Positions 7,441-12,605 of a stretch of 35,167 nucleotides of DNA are shown here, piece after piece. Position numbers and translations under genes: made by a program. Position 1 is the stretch's first letter. Each line of letters opens with the position of its first letter. Below the pieces are notes generated by a model, which worked only from the letters and a program-made list of their open reading frames with translations, did no database searches and was not told the origin of the DNA. Where the stretch lies: positions 1-35,167 of the IMG/VR virus record IMGVR_UViG_3300042907_002363. One strand, written 5' to 3'. This stretch comes from a virus.

Positions 7441-7736
7441 GTGCAAACGCCCGCCGCGCGTCGGACAGGACACGCCACCACCGGAGCGCGCATGGTACCG
7501 TCCATGTTCAGCGCGGAGCTTCCATGCCACCGACACCCAACCACCGGCTTGTGCGCGCCGCACGCCAAGCCGCCCGCCTTGAGGAACAGGCAAGATGCCT
7601 CGACATCTTCCTGCGCATCCGCGGCTACAAATGGGACGACGCCGGCGAAAACCTGTTGCTGGACCTCGCCCCGGCGGACGAGACGCGGGCCCAATAGCCC
7701 GAGCGACCCGGCGAGAATGAAGGCGCCGCCGCTCAT
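7437..7736 (-). CDS. Doubtful small ORF between Cro-like and CII-like genes
   Basis: An open frame of 99 aa whose ATG overlaps the Cro-like stop by ATGA and whose stop overlaps the CII-like ATG by ATGA, exactly like real neighbours in this operon. Against it, the amino-acid pattern is odd (Cys- and Gly-rich, with an ending such as VVACPVRRAAGVCT) and reads like the complement of a better-looking frame on the plus strand at 7524-7697. Third-position GC is about 76 percent by my count, lower than neighbours appear. Either this frame or its plus-strand partner is genuine, perhaps not both. Confidence 0.42.
   Translation of the reverse strand: MSGGAFILAGSLGLLGPRLVRRGEVQQQVFAGVVPFVAADAQEDVEASCLFLKAGGLACGAHKPVVGCRWHGSSALNMDGTMRAPVVACPVRRAAGVCT
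7524..7697 (+). CDS. Candidate antisense small protein, 57 aa
   Basis: ATG at 7524 with GGAG five bases upstream, stop TAG at 7695-7697. The translation (MPPTPNHRLVRAARQAARLE... ending DLAPADETRAQ) is strongly protein-like: a basic amphipathic first half, a hydrophobic LDIFLRIRGYKW core and an acidic end. About 79 percent of third positions are G or C. It lies opposite the doubtful minus-strand ORF 7437-7736 and against the direction of the early operon, and I see no clear promoter for it. If expressed, its mRNA would be antisense to the early transcript. Confidence 0.38.
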   Translation: MPPTPNHRLVRAARQAARLEEQARCLDIFLRIRGYKWDDAGENLLLDLAPADETRAQ

Positions 7737-7936
7737 GCCGCGCTCGCTTTCTGACGCTCCGATTCGATGTAGGCGCGCACGCGATCGACGGTGGCGACCG
7801 TCACACCAGCGCCTTCCCGCAGCCGTCCCACAAACTTTCCGTCGTTTACAGCCAGTCGACCGAACGTTGTTTCGGCAACGCCAGTCACAGCGAGGTGACG
7901 GTCTATGTCTTGGAGCAACTGTTCGACGGTCGTCAT
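7733..7936 (-). CDS. Cro-like regulator, probably leaderless mRNA
   Basis: Protein of 67 aa (MTTVEQLLQDIDRHLAVTG...), small and helical, with an HTH-like stretch (AETTFGRLAVNDGKFVGRL). It is divergent from the CI-like repressor and the first gene of the leftward operon, the classic Cro position. An in-frame ATG exists at 7948 but falls inside the -10 box (TATGAT, 7949-7944), so transcripts cannot include it. The ATG at 7936 lies about where transcription should begin, so the message is probably leaderless. Its stop overlaps the next ORF by ATGA. Confidence 0.75.
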   Translation of the reverse strand: MTTVEQLLQDIDRHLAVTGVAETTFGRLAVNDGKFVGRLREGAGVTVATVDRVRAYIESERQKASAA

Positions 7937-7971
7937 GACCGCGATCATAGTGGGACGTCGCCCACTGTCAA
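7936..7971 (-). promoter_or_regulatory. Leftward early promoter with operator in the spacer
   Basis: On the minus strand the -35 box TTGACA (7971-7966, perfect consensus), a 16-bp spacer and the -10 box TATGAT (7949-7944) are followed seven bases later by the ATG at 7936. Operator O1 occupies the spacer and O2 abuts the -35 box, so repressor binding would block polymerase directly. It drives the Cro-like gene and probably the whole leftward early operon. Confidence 0.8.
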
Positions 7972-8023
7972 TGGGCAATAGCCCACTTTGGCTGCCCACG
8001 TGTCCCGTGGGATGAATCCCACA
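7949..8023. promoter_or_regulatory. Three repressor operators, GTGGG-N6-CCCAC
   Basis: There are three 18-bp dyads with the same spacing: O1 7949-7966 (AGTGGG-ACGTCG-CCCACT, perfect arms), O2 7970-7987 (AATGGG-CAATAG-CCCACT, five of six arm pairs), and O3 8006-8023 (GTGGG-ATGAAT-CCCAC core, extended symmetry GTGGGAT/ATCCCAC). Centres of O1 and O2 are 21 bp apart, about two helical turns; O3 is 36 bp further, next to the repressor start. The arrangement parallels lambda OR. Two further copies lie at 9340-9378. Confidence 0.85.
7988..8016 (+). promoter_or_regulatory. Candidate repressor-maintenance promoter
   Basis: On the plus strand TTGGCT (7988-7993), a 17-bp spacer and GATGAA (8011-8016) precede the repressor ATG by six bases, which would give a leaderless or nearly leaderless repressor mRNA, as in lambda PRM. 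The -10 lies inside operator O3, so high repressor levels could shut off its own gene. The box matches are weak, so this is inference. Confidence 0.45.
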
Positions 8024-8679
8024 TGACCGAGACGCTACTGAAAGAAATCGACCGGCGGGCGAAGGTCCTTGGCCTGACCGATATAACCCTTGCCAAAAAG
8101 GCCGGACTGGGTCGCGACGCTGTGCGCGACATTCGTCGGGGCCATTCGACGAATCCTTCTCATTCGGTGATCGCGGCGGTGGCCAAGGCACTCGGATGCA
8201 CCGTTGCCGACCTGACCGGTGAGCGACGTCAGACGCCCATCAGGACGCGCGAAACCATTACAATTTTTGAGGTACCCACCTTCGCGACAGCCGGCCCCGG
8301 TGGCGATGGCGATATGGAGATCACTCGAGATCACGCCGTCGGCGAGTTCACGTTCCCCGCGGCCGGCTTTCGTCAACGCTTCGGTGCCCCGCCGGACGGT
8401 GTCTTCATTGACGAAGTGCGCGGCGACAGTCAGGAGCCGACCTTGCTCCCAGGCCAGCCCGTCATGATCGATGCGCGAGATCGGCAGGCATCGCCGCCCG
8501 GCATTTTCCTCTGTTGGGACGGAGTCGGAATGGTCTTCAAGCGCATCGAAGTAATTCCGAACACTGACCCGGCGCGCGTTCTGTTGAAGAGCGACAACCC
8601 CCGATACGAAACCTACGAACGCCTGCTCAGCGAGATTCACATTTACGGGCGAGTGGTTGGCAGCTGGAAGCGGTTCTAG
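8023..8679 (+). CDS. CI-like repressor, HTH plus S24/LexA-type peptidase domain
   Basis: Protein of 218 aa, the lysogeny repressor. Residues 1-65 form an XRE-type HTH (DITLAKKAGLGRDAVRDIRRG, then VIAAVAKALGCTVADLTG). Residues about 83-218 form the S24 domain: FATAGPGG contains the Ala90-Gly91 type self-cleavage site, EVRGDSQEPTLLPGQPVMID holds the nucleophile Ser136, and MVFKRIE holds the general base Lys173; LKSDNPRYETYE is also typical. The usual GDSMEPT has Gln in place of Met here. All parts for RecA-stimulated autocleavage are present, so SOS induction is likely. The ATG follows operator O3 directly. It converges with the BRCT gene, two bases between their ends. Confidence 0.92.
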   Translation: MTETLLKEIDRRAKVLGLTDITLAKKAGLGRDAVRDIRRGHSTNPSHSVIAAVAKALGCTVADLTGERRQTPIRTRETITIFEVPTFATAGPGGDGDMEITRDHAVGEFTFPAAGFRQRFGAPPDGVFIDEVRGDSQEPTLLPGQPVMIDARDRQASPPGIFLCWDGVGMVFKRIEVIPNTDPARVLLKSDNPRYETYERLLSEIHIYGRVVGSWKRF

Positions 8680-8681
8680 CG

Positions 8682-9293
8682 TCAGAGGAACGTCCGCCAG
8701 TGGTTTTCACCCACGATGGCGATTGACGCTCCCTGATCACGCCATTGCGAGGCGCGAATTATCTTTGTGCCGTAGGCCGAATGCTTCCAGCTTTCCGTCG
8801 CATAAACACCGACGACCAACACGCTCGTCTTCATCGTCAGGGCGCCACACTGCCCGCCACGGTCCTTGACCGCCTGCTCGCACACTTTCCGCGTGCCGAA
8901 GTTGAACGTGCCGGTGAAACAGAACTGCGTCCCGACGATGCTCAGAGGCGGCGCCGGCTTGCACAAAGGCAAGCTGGTGCTTTTCAGCAGCTCGCCGGGC
9001 GACGCATCGCCACACAGGCCCTTCAGCGTCTGAAGTAGCTCCCCGCACTCCTCCGCGTCGATCGTGCCATCGGCGAGAACATCGTCGATGCGAGCGGCGA
9101 GATCTTTCATGATCGGCTCGCCGGTTATGTCCTGGTTCACGGCGAGCCACGATTTCAGCATCTCGACCTCGGCCGCCGTGACGACGTCGTCGGCCGCGAT
9201 TCCTCGGGCGAGGCCAATCAATTCATCGACTTGACGCGCCGCGATGCGCGGGCGGCCCACGCGCTTCAGGAACGTGTCGTCTCGTCTATCCAT
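8682..9293 (-). CDS. BRCT-domain protein with helical N-terminal domain
   Basis: Protein of 203 aa; the ATG at 9293 has GGGGGAGG seven bases upstream. Residues about 117-203 form a BRCT domain like that at the end of bacterial DNA ligase LigA: FCFTGTFNFGTRKVCEQAV, DRGGQCGALTMKTSVLVVG, YGTKIIRASQW, GASIAIVGENHW. Residues about 20-95 are an all-helical domain with repeated acidic DGTIDAEE-type turns, somewhat TerB-like. Similar two-domain proteins occur widely in proteobacterial mobile elements, with unknown function; BRCT modules bind DNA ends, nicks or phosphopeptides. It lies alone between repressor and right operators, transcribed toward the repressor, so it may be expressed in the lysogen. 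No ligase domain is present. Confidence 0.85.
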   Translation of the reverse strand: MDRRDDTFLKRVGRPRIAARQVDELIGLARGIAADDVVTAAEVEMLKSWLAVNQDITGEPIMKDLAARIDDVLADGTIDAEECGELLQTLKGLCGDASPGELLKSTSLPLCKPAPPLSIVGTQFCFTGTFNFGTRKVCEQAVKDRGGQCGALTMKTSVLVVGVYATESWKHSAYGTKIIRASQWRDQGASIAIVGENHWRTFL

Positions 9294-9339
9294 GGTTGCG
9301 CCTCCCCCGGAAGCGTCACAAACCCGCCTGAAAATGGGA

Positions 9340-9383
9340 AGTGGGATATTGCCCATTGACAGTGGGCGTGGTCCCACTATCAT
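9340..9383 (+). promoter_or_regulatory. Rightward promoter with two repressor operators
   Basis: Near-exact inverted copy of the leftward promoter region: 9338-9384 matches the complement of 7943-7989 at 41 of 47 positions by my alignment. Operator O4 is 9340-9357 (AGTGGG-ATATTG-CCCATT) and O5 is 9361-9378 (AGTGGG-CGTGGT-CCCACT, perfect arms). The -35 box TTGACA is 9356-9361, the spacer 16 bp, the -10 box TATCAT 9378-9383, with transcription expected from about 9390. It should drive 9508 through the integrase under the same repressor. Confidence 0.82.
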
Positions 9384-9411
9384 GCGCCCGTCCGCTCGTG
9401 GTGAGGGGACG

Positions 9412-9488
9412 CCGGGAGAGCGGGCTGGGCCGCCTGCCTCCCGGTCGAGTTCCCCGGCTGCGTCTGCACCCCACACGGACGCGGCCGG
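9412..9488 (+). promoter_or_regulatory. Structured 5' leader of the rightward operon
   Basis: Two strong inverted repeats lie in the roughly 118-base leader between the rightward promoter and the first ATG: CCGGGAG (9412-9418) with CTCCCGG (9438-9444), and CCGGC-T-GCGTC (9454-9464) with GACGC-G-GCCGG (9478-9488). Neither is followed by a T run, so they look like RNA structure and not terminators. The ribosome-binding site GAGAGG of the first gene lies just downstream and stays free. A role in attenuation or stability is inference. Confidence 0.5.
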
Positions 9489-9507
9489 GATTTCGAGAGG
9501 GCATCCC

Positions 9508-9876
9508 ATGCTCGACGACCGCATCGGCAACGACAGCAACGTCCATTTCACCTTCGCGGCCTCGCTGGCCGACCGGGCCCACGGCCTGAAGCGCGAGCCG
9601 GCGAAGCTGCAGGGCTTCATCGCCGGCCTCGCCCACCAGGGCCTGCTCACCCAGCCCGCCGTCGCCAGCGCGCTGGCCCCCTTCCTGAAACTGCCGCCGC
9701 CCGAGCCGCGCACCACCACGCGCGCCCGCATGGCGAAGATCATCAGCGACTGCGTCGCCGCCAAGGAGTGCGTCACCCGCGACGACCTCGAGGCCGCCGG
9801 CTTTTCCGGCGCCGAGATCGCGTCGCTGTTCCGCGAGGCCCTCCGGGCTTCGGGCGTCAAGAGGATGGTAGCGTGA
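9508..9876 (+). CDS. First gene of the rightward operon, unknown
   Basis: Protein of 122 aa; the ATG at 9508 has GAGAGG seven bases upstream. A longer in-frame extension begins before the promoter and is therefore rejected. The sequence (MLDDRIGNDSNVHFTFAASL...) has a central Pro-rich hinge (KLPPPEPRTTTR) and a C-terminal helical segment (TRDDLEAAGFSGAEIASLFREAL) that could be a small DNA- or protein-binding fold. No family was recognised. The stop overlaps the next GTG (GTGA). Confidence 0.72.
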   Translation: MLDDRIGNDSNVHFTFAASLADRAHGLKREPAKLQGFIAGLAHQGLLTQPAVASALAPFLKLPPPEPRTTTRARMAKIISDCVAAKECVTRDDLEAAGFSGAEIASLFREALRASGVKRMVA

Positions 9877-10190
9877 CCGCGCAGGGCGCGGTCACGCAGG
9901 AGCGTCGGGGCGTGACTTGTAACCAAGTCACAGAACGCAGTTCCACCGGGAGCGCCGATGGCGGCGGCAACCCGCACGGCTCAGACCGGCCCCCGGCCCT
10001 TACGGACGCGATCTACTTCGCTCGCATGTCGGCGGCGATGCAGGTTCATCTCGAATGCGCGGTCGAGCAGCTCGAGGAAGCGCTCGGGCTCATCCCGGGG
10101 AAGCACGGGCAGTTGCGGCAGGCGATGCGCGAGCGAATCGTGAGATCCCGGCAAGCGCTCGCGCGCTGGCGCATCAAGGACGGCCGCTGA
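9873..10190 (+). CDS. Hypothetical protein of the rightward operon
   Basis: Protein of 105 aa starting with GTG at 9873, coupled by GTGA to the previous gene; its stop overlaps the next ATG (TGATG). The N-terminal 40 residues are polar and low in structure, the C-terminal 60 form probable amphipathic helices (AMQVHLECAVEQLEEALGLI, then RQAMRERIVRSRQALARW). No family was recognised. Confidence 0.65.
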   Translation: MTAQGAVTQERRGVTCNQVTERSSTGSADGGGNPHGSDRPPALTDAIYFARMSAAMQVHLECAVEQLEEALGLIPGKHGQLRQAMRERIVRSRQALARWRIKDGR

Positions 10191-10456
10191 TGCGCGCCAC
10201 CCTCCTGCCGCTGAAGGGCGGCCCGCACGATCCCGCGATGCCGGTGACACTTGTCAATCGCACCAGCCGCGACCGCATCACCGTGCAGCGGCCGGACGGC
10301 CAGTTCCGCGCGGTCGACCGCTTCCGGCTGCGCACCGAGGACGGCCGCCGGAAGTTCGACGCCGAGGAGTTCAACCGGTTGCCCTGGCGCGGCACCGGCA
10401 AGGACCCTCTCACTCTCTCGACCGGAAACCTATTCGACAACGAGGTGCGCGCATGA
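10190..10456 (+). CDS. Hypothetical protein of the rightward operon
   Basis: Protein of 88 aa, ATG at 10190 in a TGATG overlap. It is rich in Arg and Asp/Glu with a beta-like middle (VTLVNRTSRDRITVQRPDG, then VDRFRLRTEDGRRKF). It contains no membrane segment or known motif. The stop overlaps the next ATG by ATGA. Function unknown. Confidence 0.65.
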   Translation: MRATLLPLKGGPHDPAMPVTLVNRTSRDRITVQRPDGQFRAVDRFRLRTEDGRRKFDAEEFNRLPWRGTGKDPLTLSTGNLFDNEVRA

Positions 10457-10710
10457 GCTTCGACGGCAGCTATTACCCGACCGTGCCCAGCCTGCAGCAG
10501 AGCGCGCAGCGCGTGTGGGCTATCGCCCGCCTGCACCGCGAAGGCGCCCTCGACCGGCTCGCCGGCCTGCAGTCGCTCGACGCGATCTACACCACCACCC
10601 AGCACCGCCCGCTGCGCCGGCTGTGCGAGACGGTCGCCTTCCGGATGTTCCCGGAGGTCGACCGCCCGCAGCCGGACGTCGAGCCGATCGTCGAGGTCTA
10701 TGCGCGATGA
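10453..10710 (+). CDS. Hypothetical helical protein of the rightward operon
   Basis: Protein of 85 aa (MSFDGSYYPTVPSLQQSAQR...), mostly helical, ending VDRPQPDVEPIVEVYAR. ATGA overlaps join it to the genes on both sides, including the GapR homologue downstream. No family was recognised; co-transcription with the nucleoid protein gene is the only clue to function. Confidence 0.65.
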   Translation: MSFDGSYYPTVPSLQQSAQRVWAIARLHREGALDRLAGLQSLDAIYTTTQHRPLRRLCETVAFRMFPEVDRPQPDVEPIVEVYAR

Positions 10711-11087
10711 GCGACCAAGGCACACCCGTTCCGACCGCCGACGGCACCGTCGGCACGGACCATAACCAGACAGTCACGCCCGCGGAGGCCACCGACCAGG
10801 CCGGCCAGCTCGACCTGAAGGACCCGAAGGGCAAGAAGTCCCGCAACCGGGCCGGCGGCATGAACGTCGGCCGCCTGCAGTCGTTCGTCGCTCGACTGGA
10901 GAAGCTGGACGAGGAACGCAGGGCGATCGGCGGCGACATCAAGGACGTCTACAGCGAGGCCAAGGGCGTCGGCTACGACGTGAAGACCATGCGCAAGATC
11001 GTGCAGCTCCGCAAAATGGACGCCGCCGACCGCGCCGAGCAGGAAACCCTGCTGGACGTCTACAAGCACGCGCTGGGGATGGTCTGA
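10707..11087 (+). CDS. gapR: GapR/DUF2312-family nucleoid-associated protein
   Basis: Protein of 126 aa; the ATG at 10707 overlaps the upstream stop by ATGA. Residues about 51-126 match the DUF2312/GapR family: RLQSFVARLEKLDEERRAIG, DIKDVYSEAKGVGYDVKTMRKIV, LRKMDAADRAEQETLLDVY, ending HALGMV. The N-terminal 50 residues are a polar extension (SDQGTPVPTADGTVGTDHNQ region) longer than in the short chromosomal GapR of Caulobacter. GapR clamps overtwisted DNA ahead of replication and transcription and stimulates topoisomerases. In a phage it may assist replication of circular phage DNA or alter the host nucleoid. It lies in the repressor-controlled rightward operon upstream of excision and integration genes. 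Confidence 0.9.
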   Translation: MSDQGTPVPTADGTVGTDHNQTVTPAEATDQAGQLDLKDPKGKKSRNRAGGMNVGRLQSFVARLEKLDEERRAIGGDIKDVYSEAKGVGYDVKTMRKIVQLRKMDAADRAEQETLLDVYKHALGMV

Positions 11088-11088
11088 C

Positions 11089-11433
11089 GTGAGCACCCGC
11101 AACGCCGGTGACGCGATCACCCTGGTCGTCCACGAGTCCGTGCTGCGCGAGAAGCGCCACTGGCAGACCATCGCCGAGCGGCTGGAGCCGTTGCCGATGC
11201 TGCTGTTCTGCCCGGCCTGCGGGAAGCAGCACGTCGATGCGCCCGATCCTGCGCGCGACTGGACCAACCCGCCGCACCGCAGCCACCTTTGCGCCTGCTG
11301 CGGCTGCATCTGGCGGCAGGCGGATTTCCCCACGACCGGCATCGAGCAGATCCGGACGAAGGGGAAGGTCGACACCTGGACGGTCGACGATGGGGCCGCG
11401 AAGGCGGCGGATCAGGGAGTCGAGGGACGATGA
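11089..11433 (+). CDS. Small zinc-ribbon-like phage protein
   Basis: Protein of 114 aa with GTG start at 11089, one base after the gapR stop. A central cysteine cluster (FCPACGKQH, then HLCACCGCIW) gives two C-x2-C type knuckles flanked by histidines, a likely zinc ribbon. The N-terminal helix (VLREKRHWQTIAERL) and acidic tail frame it. Proteins with this layout are common in phages of Alpha- and Betaproteobacteria and their function is not known. The stop overlaps the next ATG (ATGA). Confidence 0.72.
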   Translation: MSTRNAGDAITLVVHESVLREKRHWQTIAERLEPLPMLLFCPACGKQHVDAPDPARDWTNPPHRSHLCACCGCIWRQADFPTTGIEQIRTKGKVDTWTVDDGAAKAADQGVEGR

Positions 11434-11852
11434 ACGCGCCGGCGCGCATTCAGCTCTCGCGCGCGAAGGGCTGGCGCATGCCAGAGAACACCGTGAAGGT
11501 CGACCGCTCGACCCGATGGGGCAATCCCTTCGACTTCCGGAAATCCGACTATGCCTGGGCCGCCCTGTCGTTCGGCTGCCGTGCCGATCCCGCCGGCCGG
11601 CAGGAAGCGTCGGTCCGCGCCTTCCGCGACTGGATCGACCCGCCGCACGGTCGCCAGACCGTCAGCATGGAAGAACAACCGAAACTGTCCGGCCCCGCTG
11701 GCGACGTCCCGCTCGGCCCGCCGATCAAGGCCGGTCCAGCACCTTCGCGCGAAGATATCCGGGAGTCGCTGCGCGGCAGGCACCTCGCCTGCTGGTGCAA
11801 GGCCGGGACGCCGTGTCACGCCGACGTGCTGCTGGAGATCGCCAACCGATGA
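11430..11852 (+). CDS. DUF4326-like protein
   Basis: Protein of 140 aa; ATG at 11430 in an ATGA overlap. The N-terminal VKVDRSTRWGNPFDF and the C-terminal RGRHLACWCKAGTPCHADVLLEIAN are the two hallmarks of DUF4326 proteins, which carry a C-x-C...CH cluster at the end. The middle part (about residues 70-110) is a Pro- and Gly-rich insertion, making this protein longer than compact family members. Biochemical function of the family is unknown; phages and bacteria both encode it. Confidence 0.78.
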   Translation: MNAPARIQLSRAKGWRMPENTVKVDRSTRWGNPFDFRKSDYAWAALSFGCRADPAGRQEASVRAFRDWIDPPHGRQTVSMEEQPKLSGPAGDVPLGPPIKAGPAPSREDIRESLRGRHLACWCKAGTPCHADVLLEIANR

Positions 11853-12151
11853 CGCGCGCATCCTCCAGGCCTTGGCGCATCGCGATGCAGCGCAGCCACG
11901 ACGGCAGCACCGTCTTCTTCCTGCGCATCCTCGACGCGAACGACAACCGGGTGGCCGATCTCTACCCGCACGAATCGGTCGGCGGTCGCGGCATCGAGCA
12001 GGCGACGGCCGACGCCGGCCTGATCGTCAAGCTCGCCAGCAGCCCGGCCGCCGACGCCATCGAGCGCGAAGCCGCCGAACGCGGCGCCGTGCCGGTCGAC
12101 ATCCCGGAGGCCGAGCAGGCCCCCAGCGGCGCGATGCAGAGGTTGCTGTGA
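11849..12151 (+). CDS. Hypothetical protein of the rightward operon
   Basis: Protein of 100 aa with ATG at 11849 overlapping the upstream stop by ATGA. The first half looks like a beta-rich domain (WRIAMQRSHDGSTVFFLRIL, DANDNRVADLYPHES) and the second half like an alpha helix rich in Ala and Glu. No family was recognised. The last base of its TGA is the first base of the next ATG. Confidence 0.65.
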   Translation: MTRASSRPWRIAMQRSHDGSTVFFLRILDANDNRVADLYPHESVGGRGIEQATADAGLIVKLASSPAADAIEREAAERGAVPVDIPEAEQAPSGAMQRLL

Positions 12152-12396
12152 TGGACGCCGATCTCGACGACCGCGCGCTACGCATCGCCGCTCGAGCGGT
12201 GCAGCTCTACGCCGAGACGCATCCAAGGCCGATGCAGGTTACGCAGAAGCAGGCGGCCGAGATCTTGGGCGTCCACGCGAAGACCGTGAGAAACTACGTC
12301 GCCGCGGGAAAGCTGACGCTGAACGGCTGCGGCCTGATCCCGATCGCGGCTGTGGACGCGCTGCTCGCTCCCCAGACTTTACGCAAGGTGTCCTGA
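12151..12396 (+). CDS. xis: Excisionase-like small HTH protein
   Basis: Protein of 81 aa. Residues about 31-75 carry a MerR/excisionase-type winged HTH: VTQKQAAEILGVHAKTVRNY followed by VAAGKLTLNG and a short wing ending in IPIAAVDALLA. Position directly upstream of the integrase supports a recombination directionality factor, although the same fold is used by plain regulators. It is the last gene coupled by overlap in the rightward operon; a 209-base gap separates it from the integrase. Confidence 0.7.
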   Translation: MDADLDDRALRIAARAVQLYAETHPRPMQVTQKQAAEILGVHAKTVRNYVAAGKLTLNGCGLIPIAAVDALLAPQTLRKVS

Positions 12397-12457
12397 AAGC
12401 CTCGTGTTTACTGGCTTTCCGGAGTCCGGCCGGGGGCACCACGGGGCCTATCCCTGC

Positions 12458-12488
12458 TTGCCTCGCATAGAGGGAAAAAGCGGATAAT
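12458..12488 (+). promoter_or_regulatory. Weak candidate integrase promoter
   Basis: In the 209-base gap before the integrase, TTGCCT (12458-12463) and GATAAT (12483-12488) could form a sigma70-like promoter, but the 19-bp spacer is longer than optimal. It would allow integrase expression independent of the repressor-controlled promoter at 9340-9383. The rest of the gap holds GC-rich short dyads only (for example CCGGA-G-TCCGG near 12420-12431). Confidence 0.28.
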
Positions 12489-12565
12489 ACCGGCCCCAGC
12501 GTCACTCTCCGGGCCTCGCGCTTGCCCCTGCATATCCCCCGAACTGGACAATCTCGCCGCCTATT

Positions 12566-12600
12566 CCCCATTATTCCCCCACGGGGTTACGCACGGGGGA
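12566..12600 (+). promoter_or_regulatory. RNA fold that could mask the integrase ribosome-binding site
   Basis: The integrase Shine-Dalgarno sequence GGGGGA (12595-12600) is complementary to TCCCCC (12575-12580). A competing pair, CCCC (12566-12569) with GGGG (12583-12586), overlaps the loop, so two mutually exclusive hairpins are possible. Masking of integrase translation is inferred from sequence complementarity alone. Confidence 0.4.
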
Positions 12601-12605
12601 GCGAC

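Noticed and set aside
7994-8011. CCCACG-N5-CGTGGG as a fourth operator in the repressor region
   Set aside because: The arms are in the opposite order and the spacer is five, not six, bases, so it does not fit the GTGGG-N6-CCCAC class. It overlaps O3 and probably results from it.
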